From positions 65,101,425 through 65,165,424 of the forward strand of contig OX352765.1 in NCBI GenBank assembly GCA_947095585.1: a stretch of DNA of 64,000 nucleotides. The letters are read 5' to 3'. The notes beneath the pieces were generated by a model that saw only the letters and a list, made by a program, of their open reading frames with translations, was not told the origin of the DNA and searched no databases. Shown piece after piece: positions 11,549 to 23,669 of this stretch. This DNA comes from Nephrocerus scutellatus. Taxonomy: Eukaryota > Arthropoda > Insecta > Diptera > Pipunculidae. Every line of letters starts with the position of its first letter. The stretch's first letter is position 1. The position numbers were made by a program, and so were the translations under genes.

Positions 11549-12072
11549 GGGGTTTGGAAGCGTTAAATTCTACTCGATTGTTTTCTCCCCATTTTATTAT
11601 GCTGTCTAGGTCAGAATTTAACGTGCTTAACATACGAAGTTGATTGAGTTCCACATGAGAGGTGGAGGGACGTTTCTCAAACTTATATGAGAAGCTGAGA
11701 GAAAGAGTGTATTGGATTAGAAGTCACAGATAAGAGATCATTAATAAAAATGAGAGAGTGTCAGGGACAGAACAGAGCTCTGGGGAACGCCAGCATTTAT
11801 GTGGTGTATTTCAGACTTGAAACCGTTCAAAACAACTTGAATTGAACAGTCCAAAAGATAGCTTCTAATCCAAAGTAGTTTATTAACGACACCATAAGCA
11901 CGCATTTTTGACAAAAGAGCTGGATGCCAAACTCTGTCAAATGCTTTGGAAATATCGAGTGCAACAGCTTTGCTTTTACCAAATTGATGCAAAGACCGGT
12001 TCCACTGTTCGGTGAGATATACCATCAAATCCGATAGATTCTCTAAAACACCCTCAAAGATTCCCAAAAGAC
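11549..12072 (-). pseudogene. Inverted LINE 3' fragment, unit 1
   Basis: Same inverted fragment as 7242-8182 but truncated on its left: it begins at the ENNRVEFNA block, where the satellite is joined, and lacks the LINE 3' end. It keeps the LVYLTEQWNRS and ALDISKAFDRVWH blocks (open 12118-11741) and an INAGVPQSSVLS block, where the family's Gly before Ser is changed to Ser. Several indels break the frame. Unit 2 (24650-25172) has the same left truncation, so units 1 and 2 are closer to each other than to unit 0. Confidence 0.83.
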
Positions 12073-13630
12073 CATTGCGGGCGATTTCAATGTACACAAT
12101 TCTGGATGGCTTCGCCATTCTGGCCAGACAACACGCGAAGGAAGGTGTGTTGAGTTATTCGCTGAGTTTAATAATCTTACTTAGCTTGTAAATGAGCCTA
12201 CACGAATACCTGACATTGCAAATCATTCCTCAACACCCTTGACTTGTTCCTTACCTCTCGTCCTGATAAATACTCCGTCAATGTATTATAGCCTCTAGGC
12301 TCGTCAGACCATTGGGTAGTATCAGCTAATTTCTCGTTAATAAACCACGTAGTTAGAGAAAAAACTCCAAAAAACAAACACAATTTAAACGAACCAGAAA
12401 TTATTGCAATGCCCATCTTCGGCGAGTGAAATTCGCCTACGACCAAAAATTGAGGCAAAAAATACTACAATGTCCCAAAGGTAGTAAAAATTTTTGGTCT
12501 TTCGTGAAAAGAATCAAAAATACAGCCTCGTCATCGATTCCAACGCGCATTTATAATGATATTCCAGTTGTCAGCTCTATAGACAAGGCCAATCTGTTTG
12601 CTGCGCGTTTTGCAGCTAGCTCCACGCTTCCAGATTGTGCATTGCTGTCTCCTGCACCTCAGAGTATTGAACACTCTATAGGACAGATATTCATTCGTAC
12701 TCGTGCAGTTGCTAGAGTTTTAAACGATCTCAACACTCACAAATCCCCTGGGCCAAATGGTATTTCCCCATTACTTCTGAAGAGGTGTTCTTCCAAACTG
12801 GCATTACCATTGTGTAAGCTTTTCCATCTATCCTATTCTTTTGGACTCTTCTCGAGAAGTTGGAAAACAGCCTTTTTCCAGCCCATACCCAAAAAAGGCA
12901 ACCCATAGCACTTACATCCGTTCTTTCCAGCATAATACAATAGGGAGAAAACAATCGAGTAGAATTTAACGCTTTCAAAACCCAGTATTGTCTCCTGTCG
13001 TCTAAGCAAATCTTAAATCCCATACCATTATCCATGAATGGCACTTGCATCAAAGAAACTGAAATTCTCGCAATTCTTGGTATATGCGTTAACGACAAGC
13101 TTCGTTGGAATGACCACATATTTACCGTCACCAAAAATGCTGCGAAATGATTAGGTTTTCTAGCCTGGTGCAAGAAATTTTTCACTCCCTCTGATCTGGC
13201 TACTATATACAAGGCTTTTATTCGCCCTAAACTTGAGTTCAATTGCCATATCTGGTCTGGTGCGCCTAAAACTACTTTGCATCAGCTAGATAGAATTCAA
13301 AATTCAGAAATAGCCTGCTGCATGCCACCTCTCCTTGAATTCAACCGTAATACACGTGGCGCCCTCAATGCTCATCAGTTTACCCTCAAGCCCATCTTCG
13401 GACGTACAGTGAAATTCAGGGATTCGTTCTTCAGCCGTACAACACGTATGTGGAATGATCTGCCAAGCTCTGTCTTCCCACATCACTATAATCCACAGGC
13501 ATTCAAAACACAAGCCCATAGACATCTCCCCTTTTCTCCTCCTTTTCCTTAACGCCCACTCTGTGCCAAGCATATAGCCGAGGATTATAAGGGTGCGAAC
13601 CCCTTGAGGCGTGCGCAAATTATAAAAAAA
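12073..13630 (+). pseudogene. Forward LINE fragment with deletions, unit 1
   Basis: Counterpart of 8183-9601 with the same internal deletions. 12426-12908 is open and carries the N-terminal RT region (NTHKSPGPNGISPLL). 13277-13552 is open and carries the C-terminal block PIFGRTVKFRDSFFSR. Unlike unit 0 it keeps the complete LINE 3' end: the stem-loop near 13588-13604, GCGCAAATTATAAAAAAA, then spacer from 13631. No functional RT can be made because the catalytic core is deleted. Confidence 0.85.
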
Positions 13631-14805
13631 GAGCAGGGTAGGCTGTGTCGTCTACACGGCCGCGAGGGTTTTGAGCGTGACAACGGTTACAAACATTTAC
13701 TGACAATGTTTATTTGACTGACTGTTTATTTATTATTTTTTATTTAATTTTATTTAATTTTTATGTATGTACATTTAACTTAAATTAAAGTGTATATCTA
13801 GTTTTCCAGTTTATTGTTATAAAATAATTTCCGAGTTTAAAGTTTTTAATTCAATTCAATTAGTAATGTAATGTGAGTTGAGCAGAGAACAAACCAACAG
13901 ATACTATACTACACTACTACTTCTCTAGAGAGGGTTTTGGTTTACGGGCTCACATGGCCTATAGTGACGTTTAGACGGCATACGAGTATATTTTAGAGGG
14001 TGCAGCTTTATTGGCCAAAAACAATTGGGGAAAAATACTAATTATATTGCACGGTCATTTCAATATGAACTTTGCCAAGCCATAATCACATGTATCTTAA
14101 ATGACTGAATAACATACACATGCGGAAATACAGAGTCGGGCAATTCATTCCATAAAATTTTTGAGCGGCTAAAGAAGTAATGTTTGAATTGATCGGTACG
14201 TCCAAAGATAGGTATAAAACTGTTTTCGTTACTATTATAAAAAAATATGACAGTGCTACGACTTGCTATGGGGCACAGGATGCCTCTTCGCCAGTCTTCT
14301 GGCAAAGCTTCTTCTTCCCATACTTGCACTATCATTTCATGAATATTGCATATCACTGCCAAAACAGAGTAATACATCTTTTGGTTTCAACTCATAAAAA
14401 ATTTGAGTAGTTTTAAAATAAATTGAAGAGAAATGCAATTTGAAGAGAAAAGAAGTGAGCAGCACTAACCAATGCATCGAAATGGTATGCTAAGAATGTC
14501 CCTTTGAAACATGCAGGCCAATTATTCATCATTAAATTTCTTTTGCATGGTTCTCTCCCTTCTGTAATTGATCGAAGTGTTATTTACTCTAGTTACTGTA
14601 AACATGAGTTAGGATAAGACGAGCGAAAAGAAAAGGAAATAGTTGCAAGGAAGCTTGCAGGTTTTCATTGTTATATGCCTCTTTTTTTGTAACTTATAGT
14701 AATAATTTTTTTCTCTGTAAGACGACCAACACGAGAGCACTTTATCACTTTATGCAATGGTGATAGAACGAGCAGAGCGGAGCACCGATAGAAAATGAAC
14801 AGAGA
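13631..14805. other. Spacer, unit 1
   Basis: Non-coding AT-rich spacer with a GC-richer start (13631-13690). It contains a short reverse-strand LINE relic at 14085-14350. 14590-14805 is absent from unit 0. It ends at the CTAT target duplication 14806-14809. Confidence 0.7.
14085..14350 (-). pseudogene. Chimeric LINE remnant
   Basis: Minus-strand reading joins a reverse transcriptase N-terminal piece (VWEEEALPEDWRRGILCPI) to a C-terminal piece (PIFGRTDQFKHYFFSR, then LWNELPDSVFPH). The C-terminal piece resembles the tail of the 60690-64000 LINE (PIFGRTVKFRDSFFSR) but clearly differs, and the RT piece looks like another LINE clade. The catalytic core is missing. The same relic is in unit 2 at 27184-27450. 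Confidence 0.6.
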
Positions 14806-14809
14806 CTAT

Positions 14810-15040
14810 ATATTATATTCTGGACTAATATAATTGAATTAAAATGAATGCCTTTATTTTCTAATACCTATGTTTATTATCAGTCGTAATAATTTGAGAG
14901 TTGCACATCGACTGACTTTAGTATTCGAACAATGCCAAAGATCAAGTCTAGTACATGTGTATGTATTCGCTGCATAACTGTAGCAGCGAGACACGATCAA
15001 CGATGAGTACACTTTATGTATAGTGGCTCAGTACATAACA
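14810..15040 (-). repeat. 3' LTR of the CsRn1-like element, unit 1
   Basis: 231 bp; read on the minus strand it runs from TGTTATGTACTGAG to CCAGAATATAATAT. The purine-rich GGGTGGAGGAA (15051-15041) precedes it as the polypurine tract. It matches 18735-18938 plus 23639-23669. Confidence 0.85.
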
Positions 15041-15158
15041 TTCCTCCACCCTACGATGGAACATTACCAGTTGTCCGTGATTTTAATCTCTCTGGTCGGC
15101 GAACCACATCTGTAACATTCGGTATTGGACTGACAGGAACATCTGACGCTGCTGAAAC

Positions 15159-15840
15159 TTAATTTGTGAGGTTGTAGATCGTTCTTAGTGACTTTCTTCT
15201 TGATAATTGGTATTGAAGCTCCGCCGGACTCTTCCTAGTACTCGTTGACGGTGTTGGGTGATGGTGCAATAAGAATATCGACAAACGCTTATGTATGTCA
15301 CCCGTTGGCTCCTTCTTAAGGTAGTCCTTTGTCTCGCGAACCATTCGCTCTGCTTGTCCGTTAGACGACGGGTGGAATGGAGCAACTAGTGTATGTTGAA
15401 TTGCGTTATTTGCGCAGAACATCTTGAAGTCTTCTGAAGTAAATGCTGTGCCATTATCACTCACAATCATTTCTGGAATGCCATGAGTAGCGAAGATCGA
15501 GCGAAGGACGCTGATGGCACAATTCGTTGATGTGCTTGACACTATTTGCACCTCTAACCATTTGGAGAAGGAGTCGTCCAGAATAAAGAATACCTTACCT
15601 TGGAATGGCCCTTCAAAGTCAATATGGACTCTACACCATAGTCTCTTCGCTTCTTCCCAAAGTTGAATAGGAGCTTGGGGATTCTCGGGACGGTTTTCCT
15701 GACACGGTTTGCATGATCGAACAATCTTTTCAATGTCGTCGTCAATGTATGGCCACCATACGTAACTTCTCGCCATACTCTTCATATGCCCAATTCCTGG
15801 ATGTGCGGTGTGTAATGACACTAATATTGATTGACGATAG
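15159..15840 (-). pseudogene. pol: Integrase, CsRn1-like element, unit 1
   Basis: Open over 15821-15159. It begins in the zinc-binding domain (HTAHPGIGHMKSMARSYVWWP, CKPCQENRP). It then has the catalytic core: HIDFEGPF with the first Asp, VSDNGTAFTSEDFK with the second Asp, and PFHPSSNGQAERMV with the Glu. The chain ends at LYNLTN-like residues, short of a full C-terminal domain. Integrase would insert the cDNA. It is out of frame with the RNase H block upstream (16031 and above), with stops between, so I treat it as broken even though the catalytic triad is present. Confidence 0.8.
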
Positions 15841-16030
15841 CACGATGATATTATTGTGCGTTGTCCCCATAATATGCAGTCTCTAATACAGCTTAATTCG
15901 GTCCGACGTATTCAGAATGGTGTGAATTGATCTTCGACTCTCTCGGGCCATCCCCTGTGGCACCAAGAAAGAATACGAGAAGGAACTGGATCCTTCTTCG
16001 TAGACGTGGCAATATCATTACAACTGGACG

Positions 16031-17680
16031 TTATATTATGTCTATCATCATCACTTCCTCCTCTTCAGCGACCGGAGCAATCGAATTTGGTAATCGACTG
16101 AGGCCGTCCGCATTTTCATTTTCCTTCCCTGGGCGGTGAATTATTTGAAATTGGTATGCGTTTAAGAAAACGTGCCAACGCATCATCCTGGGAGAGAAGA
16201 TTTGAGGTGTTGGTTTGTTAGGGTTAAACAACCCCAAAAGCGGCTTGTGATCTGTCACTAAAGTAAAATTTCGGCCATACAGAAAATGGTGAAATATTTT
16301 TACACCGGCAATGATCGACAAGGCCTCCTTATCGATCTGAGCGTATCGGCGTTCCGTAGTGGTGAGTGTCCTAGAATAAAAAGCGATAGGCCTTTCGGAA
16401 TTAACAGTGTTACTCACCCTGTGGGACAACACAACTCCGATGCCATACGGAGAGGCATCGCACACCAGCAATAGTGGAAGATGCTCATCATAGGGAATGA
16501 GCACATTATTTGACGAAGTGCAGATTTCAGCTGGTCGAAACTCTGCTGCTGGATTGTTCCCCACTTCCATTTCATGTTTGCATGAAGCAGTTGGTGGAGG
16601 AGCTCAGCAATGATTGCTTTGCTCTGTAAAAAGGTGCGGTAAAACTTTATGAGCTCCAAAAACGCCTGAAGTTGCACCTTGTCTGTCAGTGGTGGTGTTT
16701 TACGGATTGCCTCGATCTTGTCTTCGGTGGGACGAAGACCACTTCTGTCAATACGATATCCCAAGAAAGCGACGGATTCACACCCTATCGAACATTTGTC
16801 CTTATGTAATCTTAATTCTGCTTCATCAAATCGTTGTAAGATTTTGGAAAATCTTTGACGAAGATCATCTTCGGTATATGCAATTATGTACTATAATGTC
16901 ATCAAGGTATGGAATGACGCCTTCAAGTCCACTAAGCTAATTTTCCATAAAATTTTGGAAGATTCCGGGTTCCGTGGAAATCCCAAATTGGAGACGCTTC
17001 ACTTTGTAGGCTCCTTTGTGTGTCGTGATGGTTTGTTTCATTGCCGTATCCTCATCAACCTTTAGCTGCTGATAGGCTTGGGCCAGGTCCAGTTTGGCGA
17101 ATATATTACCCCTCGGTATCGTGGAGAGCAAGTTGGTGGCGGACGGTATCGGAAAAGTGTGAGGAGTTAGAGCTTTATTAACAGTAGACTTATAGTCGCC
17201 GCAAATCCAGACAGATCCATCTGATTTAAGGACAGGAACAATAGGCAAGACCCATTCGCTATAGTCTATACGCTCCAGTATTCCCTGCAACGTCAACTTC
17301 TCTAGTTCTTCTTCGACCGGTACTCGGAGAGCAATTGGAATCCGCCGAGCTGGTAGATGAATAGGCTTCACGGTTGGATCTAATTTCAAGGACACCAGCG
17401 GACCACGGAATTCCCCGAGTTCCGTTGGAAAAAGATTCTTGAATTTTTCCACAACATCGGTATATTTTGGTGATTCAGTGGCATGTACTCCTTGAATGGA
17501 TATGCCCAATGGCGAAAACAACTCTCGACCTAATATGTTTGTCCGGTTGCTCATGGTAATGTATAATGGAAGTCCATTAATTTGATGGCCATTGCATTCA
17601 ATGTCGACCTCCAGTCGACTTAGAATTCGGATCAGGTTTTGCTGGAAGTCCGTTAAGACCAAATCAGATGGCTGAAGCAT
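16031..17680 (-). pseudogene. pol: Protease end, reverse transcriptase and RNase H, unit 1
   Basis: 17680-16937 holds the protease C-terminus (NILGRELFSPLG) and RT fingers/palm (FAKLDLAQAYQQLKVDED, LQFGISTEPGIFQ). The frame breaks near 16937. The YLDD catalytic box can still be read near 16890-16910, followed by FLGYRIDRSGLRPTEDK-like connection sequence (from 16770). RNase H (16570-16031) keeps CDASPYGIGVVLSH, FYSRTLTTTERRY, EALSI and TDHKPLLGLF, ending with HRPGKENENADGLSRL. At least two frameshifts separate the parts, so no full polyprotein is made. Confidence 0.8.
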
Positions 17681-17692
17681 TGGTGGATTTGT

Positions 17693-18610
17693 TCATAAAC
17701 TATTGAAAGTCCGCTTGGATATAATGCTGTATCTTGATCCCGAATCGACTTCAAATTTGCATAGAATTTTGTTTATCAACACCGCAGTATCTATCTTAAC
17801 TTCGGGTGGTGCGGAGACCAGCTTCACGGAATTGAAACTACCTTTACCCTTCCTATGTTTCTTCCTTGTTATTTGGCGGTTGTCTGGATTGGACCGACAC
17901 ACCTTTTGAATGTGGTCAGTGATGCCACAAAACGAGCAAATGCTTGATCTGCAGGTAGATCTCGGATGATTTTCTCCACAACTCTCACAATGAACATGCA
18001 TACTTTGCTGTTTGGTTATTATTAATCAGCTATTGATAGCGTTTGGATGACGCGACTGATGAATGAAATTAATTTGCGCATGTGCATCGGCGATGGCTTT
18101 GTGGTCATTCCTTGCCGCCTCTGCAGCAACGGTTCTTACAATAACGGTCTTCAATGAAAGAATTTTTTCTGCCAAAAATTGTTGTTGTAGATTGGAGTCC
18201 CGTATACCACAAATAATCTTATCACGAAGCATGCGGTCTAGGCTACCGGTTGGAAAATTGCAATCCATTGCTAAACGGCGTAAATCGGCAACAAAATCGG
18301 CTGCTTTCTCCTCCGGAATTTGATCTCGTTTAAACATTTAAATGAAGCCGTAATTTCCGATGGGCGTGGGGAAAAGTGATCAGTTAGTTTGGCAACTATA
18401 TCTTTGAAAGCTAGATCACTTACTTTGCTTAGAGCTATTAAATTTTCCAACAGCTCAAAAGAGTCACCACCGCACAACGTTAAGAAAATCGCACGTTTTT
18501 TATCGTCTTCTGTAATGGTGTTAGCTGCGAAAAACATGTCAAATCGAAGACAAGCTGTGTGGACTCTTCACGTCGAACGGTTCCATTGTTCCGATTATAG
18601 GTGATGCCAT
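17693..18610 (-). pseudogene. gag: Gag and protease start, unit 1
   Basis: An ATG at 18610 opens the Gag frame, with a short deletion or shift soon after (about 18550). 18537-18271 and 18337-18026 give overlapping Gag pieces: LCGGDSFELLENL, AKLTDHFSPRPSEI, FVADLRRLAMDCNF and MLRDKIICGIRD, which is the Gag capsid pattern of K02A2.6/CsRn1-type elements. 18001-17693 has paired Cys/His fingers (CESCGENHPRSTC, CSFCGITDHIQKVC), a basic region, then the protease motif FEVDSGSRYS with DSG in place of DTG. Frames shift between pieces. Confidence 0.78.
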
Positions 18611-18718
18611 TTTACAGTAATGTACACTTTAATGCGAGCACAATAATATTATAATTTATTTGGAACTAATTTCGCGAATAATATTAATTATTTATTATGA
18701 ACGCAACGTTTTTAATAT

Positions 18719-18734
18719 CCCATCCTCGTCGCCA
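18719..18734 (-). promoter_or_regulatory. Primer-binding site of the CsRn1-like element
   Basis: Minus-strand TGGCGACGAGGATGGG directly follows the 5' LTR end. tRNA not assigned. Confidence 0.65.
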
Positions 18735-18938
18735 ATATTATATTCTGGACTAATATAAGTGAATTAAAATGAATGCCTTTATTTTCTAATAACTATGTTT
18801 ATTATCAGTTTGAGAGTTGCACATCGCCTGACTTTACTATTCGAACAATGCCAAAGATCAAGTCTAGTACATGTGTATGTATTCGCTGCATAACTGCAGC
18901 AGCGAGACACGATCAACGATGAGTTCAATTTATGTGTA
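18735..18938 (-). repeat. 5' LTR, main part, unit 1
   Basis: Homologous to 14810-15040 but interrupted. The rest of the LTR lies at 23639-23669 beyond a LINE insertion flanked by CAATTTATGTGTA (18926-18938 and 23639-23651). Confidence 0.83.
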
Positions 18939-19151
18939 CAGATTACAGATTAAGATATTTTATTAAACATTTAAGTAATATACAATTTTGACTTAAAACT
19001 AAACTTATAACTATTATTAATAAGTGTCGGCTCAACAATAGGGGCCCGACGTATTTACATTGTTTTAATTTATTTTGTATTGCTTATAAATAAACAATAT
19101 TTTTGACTACTTAATCTACTACATGTTATAATTATTTAAAGCAATTTAATT

Positions 19152-21890
19152 TTAAACAATAAATTTTAAAATAAAATAAAAATGAAAAAAAATATATGAG
19201 GGTATAAACAGGGCGATCTTCAGCCTCTGTAATGTTGATTGCTGGCCTTCTCTAAAATCTCTTCTCTTCTCTTCAAATCTAGCATCTGTGAATCCTCTGA
19301 TGTTTATATAGCGGTGGCTTGGCTCGATTTCCTCGATTCTTAGCCCTTGCATCTCCGGACTTGGATGTGTTTCCAACCCATCAACGAATTTCTTTGCCAT
19401 TTGGAACAAGTGGTCCGTTATTGGCAGCAGACCTGCCGCGTCATAAAGTCTTGCAGTCGACACAAACTTATAGCTGTTTGGCACCCTCCAGAGTCCTGTA
19501 CAGATCCTAAGTACCTTCCTTTCAAATAGAGAGATCTTCTTCATCGTTGTTGGTAAGACGGTGAACCATATGGGATAGCCATAGGTTATCACTGGCCTGA
19601 TGAGCTGCTTGTAGATGAGCAGCCTGGTGTTGTTGGACAGTCCGTTTCGTCTTCTTAGTAGCGGGTGCACCAAATGAAGAGCGTAGCTCGCGTTTTTCAT
19701 TGTTTTATCGATGTGAGAGTTAAACTTGAGCCTCTCAGTAAAGTTGATTCCCAGGTACTTAGTCTCTGACTTTGTGTTTATTGTCGTGTTATCCGGAAGG
19801 TTGATTTTGAAGGCTCTGCACCGGCTTGCGATTTTTCTTATTCTTGTTTCAGTTGCTGGTACTCGGAAGCAGATGAGTTCCGTTTTGTCGGCGTTGATCT
19901 TCAGTCCCCACTTCAGGTAGTACTCCCAAAAATTTCGGAGGTGTTCCCCCACTCTTCGGGCAGCTATCTCAGGAGAGCGGGAAACGGCATACGTGATGAA
20001 GTCATCCGCGAAAAGCATGGGCCTTGTTCCGGCTGTATTGATGGGTTGATCCGCCGTGAAGATGCTAAATAGGACTAGTCCAAGTCTGGAGCCTTGGGAA
20101 ACTCCGGCTTTAATCCTTTTCCTTGTCGATGGGCTTCCATACACCTGTACAAAAAAGACCCTGTTAAAAAGAGAATTTTTAATTATTTTCATAATATAAT
20201 TGGGGAAACCAAAACTAATAGGTTTGTACAGAAGCCCGTTTGTCCAGACGCAATCGAAAGCTTTTTCTATGTCTAACAAACAGGCTACTGTACTACTTTT
20301 GACATTCAGTCCTCGAGTGACGTTACTGTGAAGCTTCATCAGATGGTGCAGCGTAGAGTGCTTTTCTCGAAAGCCGAACTGAAACAAAGGAATGAGATTT
20401 TTTTCCAAGCAATACGCGTTGATATTTTTACGGATCAAAGAAAGAAAATTTGAAATCCCGTTAGTGTCCGATGATTTTTTAGAGTTTCCACTTCTAAATA
20501 AATCACTGACAACAGCTATCCCGGTAAACATATCCACGTCTACGGGTGCGTTTGCGGGATTGTCTTCGCTGAACTGCACTTTAAAATTTCTTGGGGAAGT
20601 GGCGTCTTCCACAAGACTTTCGACCTGCTCTACGAATTCTGGAAGATGTGTTGTTGGTCGGTCTGTAAAGCTCCTTTCGAAATGACAGGCAAAGGCTTCG
20701 GCTTTTTCAACAGGACTGGATGATACGTGCTCTCCAAACGTGATACTTTCTGGAATAGAAATACGTCTTCCGATCACAAAATTTAGCTTTTTAAAAGCAT
20801 CCGGGCCTGGTTTGATGTTCTGAAGTCGTTTGGTCAGTACATCTTCCTGTTAACTTCGCACAGCTTGACGAAGCATGATTACTGTACAACGCAGTTGCAA
20901 AAATACAAACTGATATTTGTCATTAACAGTTTTGAGAGTCCTGTTGAAGATCCTCTGAAGGCGTTTCTTTAGCCTTTGCTTGAGAGCATATATTGCCTGA
21001 ATATTCTCAGGTAGATGTTGAAAGCGATCCCTGCTAGAGCGAACAGTTTTCTGCCGATCTATGGCTGTATTTACTGAAGTCTCGAAATTTCTGATAGCAT
21101 CATCAATTACACTATTCTCCAGATTTCTACATTCTGCTGGAATTTGAAGTCCAGCTTCGACTTCTGACCTAAACCGGTTCCAGTTAATTTTCGTAAAGTT
21201 GATGTGTAGTTCAGGTGTTGGGGTAACTTGCTGAATTCGCTGATTCAACCTAACTCTAAGCTTTATGGCCAAATGATCCGAATCACTATCATGTGCAAAA
21301 CAGGAATAAATCGTTATTTCTGGCAGAATGTTGACGAAATTTGTCGTTGCCAAGAAGAAAACCAGCATGGATGGTGTCCGAGGATATGTCTTTCGGGGCT
21401 GTGAAACCGGGCCATGGTATGCTGCTGAGGATTTGAATCCAGCCAATCTGCAATGGTCTTTCCTTGATTGTTGCATACTTCATCTTGCCATCGGGTGTGC
21501 CTAGCGTTAAAATCCCCTCCAACCACACAGTAAGTGTGCCCAGAGGAGATGCCGCAGACAGTTTGCAGATCCCGTTGAATGTTTTCCCTCGTTGCATTAC
21601 AGTGATTGTACACTGATATTACCAACAAGGTCTCAACCTCGTTGACTTTGATGCTAACAGCTGTTGCTTCCATGCTACGCAAACCACTAATTTCCACCTT
21701 TTCGCCTGCCATAGTGTCCCTGATAAGGACCGCCATCCCAGAGCAATCACTGCTTGTGTCGACCCTGTGGATGTTGTAGTTGTATCCGTCTGGACTGAAT
21801 GGGTTTCTCCCTGTGAGATTTGTTTCCTGTAAAAGAAGAATGTCAGGTTTATTAGTTTTAATAAATAATTTTAGCGCCTAGGTAACGAAT
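19152..21890 (-). pseudogene. LINE ORF2: endonuclease and reverse transcriptase, unit 1
   Basis: The endonuclease begins near 21870 (KPDILLLQETNL). It continues with DTMAGEKVEISGLRS and VVGGDFNARHTRW and, after a frameshift near 21310, DSDSDHLAIKL. A TAA stop follows at 20850-20852. RT runs 20777-19152: FQFGFREKHST, ACLLDIEKAFDCVW, KAGVSQGSRLG (unit 2 has the usual GVPQG), LFADDFITYA, then the thumb and a C-terminal helical region. About 60-70 residues normally found between the SDTNGISNF block and FQFGFREKHST are missing, including the RPI region. The copy is inactive. The same stop and RT deletion are in unit 2, so they predate the duplication. Confidence 0.82.
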
Positions 21891-21899
21891 AAATAGAGT

Positions 21900-23403
21900 T
21901 CTCATTATATGAGAATATACTTATCCTGCTTATTGTGAACATAATTCACAAATAAGTCGACCCAAAACGGTTGTTTTGGACCTGTCATCAAGACTGCTAT
22001 AATTGCTTTTGCTCTTGCTTTCTGCAAAATTGTGAAAAGGTCTGCTATAAATAGCCTTTCCGTATCGCCGAAGATGTTAGGTTTCCTAGTAGATGGTGCC
22101 GGTTTTGGAGCTTGCTTACTTACTGGTTTTTTCTTGCTTGGATGGTTGGTGGTGTTTTGTTGACTGTTCCTGGCTTGCTAGCAGTCCCCATCGCAGCTAT
22201 ACTAGCAAAGCTAACTCCTTTCACTATCACTTTTGCAGCAGATTTCTGGGCGAACTTATGCTGCTCCATCTTCTTTTGGGCGGTTTTTACTTTTTCCACC
22301 ATTTTTTCTTTATATTAAGGACATCCTCGATAGTTTGCAGGATGTCCAGATTTTTGGCAGTTTTTGCAGAAGCCGTTGTCGTCTTTCTTGTTGTCTACAT
22401 TTCTCGGTCATTGGCCAGGTAAGTGTTCGTCCTTGCACTTAACGCATCTGTATTTTTTTGGTAGTTTCTGCACTGCGTAATGCCTGCTGGTTTAAGTTTT
22501 TCCCAATGCGCCAACTGGTTCATCAGGAGGGTTTTTGAGCAAACTGCTGCCTTATCGCAGTTCTTCTCAAGTTCGACAATGAAATTGTTAAATTTCCTGT
22601 CGGTCCTCTGAGATTTGAAGGGTTTGACCTCCAGTACAGGGATACCCTCTGCCGTTAATGCATCCTTGACATAATCAGTGTCAAAGGAGTGGTGAGTACC
22701 TTTAAGGACTAACAATTCTTTCCTGTCCTCCTTAGCGGTATAGGTGTTGAATTCAGTCTTTCCCGACTGTAGGAAAGACCGAATTCGCTGGGGGCCGTCT
22801 TTGTTCATGGCCGTAACGACCTGCTGTTGTTGTTGTGAATTCTGCAACATATATTGGCACTCCTCGTGAACTTTGAGAGTTCAGCGACGTTTAGTCTAAA
22901 GCAGACTATTGGCGGCATGGCAAAAGTTTTTGTTGTTGGTCCCGTAGACTAGGGTTTTTTGGTTGCTGGAGCGACAGGTAGTGGTGTCTTCTTAGTGAGA
23001 TTTGGCTTCTCTTTTGCTTTAGCAGTTTTCCCTACAGCGGTTGTTTTCGGCGGATTGCTTCCTTCAGCAGTAGAAGATGTTGTTGATGGTCTGGAATTTG
23101 ATTCAGACAATCTCCTTCTTTTTGCCTTTACTGACAAGGTTACAGGAGAAGACCGCTCTTTGCGATTGTCTTCTTCTGCATTTTCTTCTCCGCTGCTACT
23201 GGAATCGGACGCTTCAGTATCCAATTCCTCGCCTAGGCTCATATTTTCCTCTTTAGAGGAAGTAGAGTATTCGCAAAGCTGGTTGACTTCATCCAGCTTT
23301 TCGCACAGAGACGCGAGGAACTCACCACCATGGTTGGAGACTTCCTGTCTAATTAAGGTTAATACCTCATTAACCTTTTCCTTCCGTTTCTGTTTTTTAC
23401 CAA
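21900..23403 (-). pseudogene. LINE ORF1 (Gag-like nucleic acid binding), unit 1
   Basis: The N-terminus has a Lys-rich start, an acidic/serine-rich stretch (SDSSSSGEENAEEDNRK) and a basic Pro/Lys region. A frame change near 22900 is followed by a jockey-type PRE_C2HC-like domain (22850-22470; GTHHSFDTDYVKDALTAEGIPV, IVELEKNCDKAAVCSKTLL). Zinc knuckles follow: the first is damaged here by a deletion of about 30 bases near 22455, and the second reads CKNCQKSGHPANYRGC near 22345. A basic C-terminal tail lies at 22302-22120. The start codon seen in unit 2 (ATG, 35711) is TTG here (23403), and a TGA sits between the knuckles. Confidence 0.78.
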
Positions 23404-23638
23404 TTTTATAGGGCTGAAAAATTAAAAAAAACTTAATCGGAAATTAAATAACTATTAATTATAAATAAGTGCCTGAAATTAAAAAGTAATTAGTGAAATA
23501 TGTTAAAAAGTCGCAGGTAGCGAAATGCTCACTTTTTGGTGTGAGGGTTTTTTTTTCATAGCCAGTAGCAGGTAGCTGAGCGATCTGTTGCGGGATCTTA
23601 ATAAGATGCGCTCTTGTTGAGCGCTCGATGCTGACTGA

Positions 23639-23669
23639 CAATTTATGTGTAGTGGCTCAGTACATACCA
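23639..23669 (-). repeat. 5' LTR remainder, unit 1
   Basis: Start of the split 5' LTR. It reads TGGTATGTACTGAG on the minus strand, one base different from the 3' LTR start, and is followed by target duplication CTAT at 23670-23673. Confidence 0.8.

Larger units (their letters stand above)
18939..23638 (-). mobile_element. Jockey-like LINE inserted in the LTR, unit 1
   Basis: A 4.7-kb non-LTR element on the minus strand with ORF1 (Gag-like), ORF2 (endonuclease and RT) and a 3' UTR of about 0.2 kb. A 13-bp target duplication, CAATTTATGTGTA, flanks it exactly. No A-tail is visible at the 3' end (18939), which is unusual for a jockey-type element. Both ORFs are broken. Confidence 0.83.
14810..23669 (-). 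mobile_element. CsRn1-like Gypsy element with a LINE in its 5' LTR, unit 1
   Basis: Minus-strand element: 5' LTR (18735-18938 plus 23639-23669, split by a LINE), primer site 18719-18734, gag, PR, RT, RNase H, IN, polypurine tract (15041-15051), 3' LTR (14810-15040). Target duplication CTAT is at 14806-14809 and 23670-23673. The two-finger Cys/His Gag end, the DSG protease and the pol layout fit the CsRn1/Kabuki-type Gypsy lineage. All ORFs carry frameshifts or stops. Confidence 0.82.

Noticed and set aside
22093..23411. Plus-strand hydrophobic ORFs over the LINE ORF1 region (also 34324-35718)
   Set aside because: Antisense of Lys/Glu-rich ORF1 reads as hydrophobic; the minus-strand frame has the recognisable domains.
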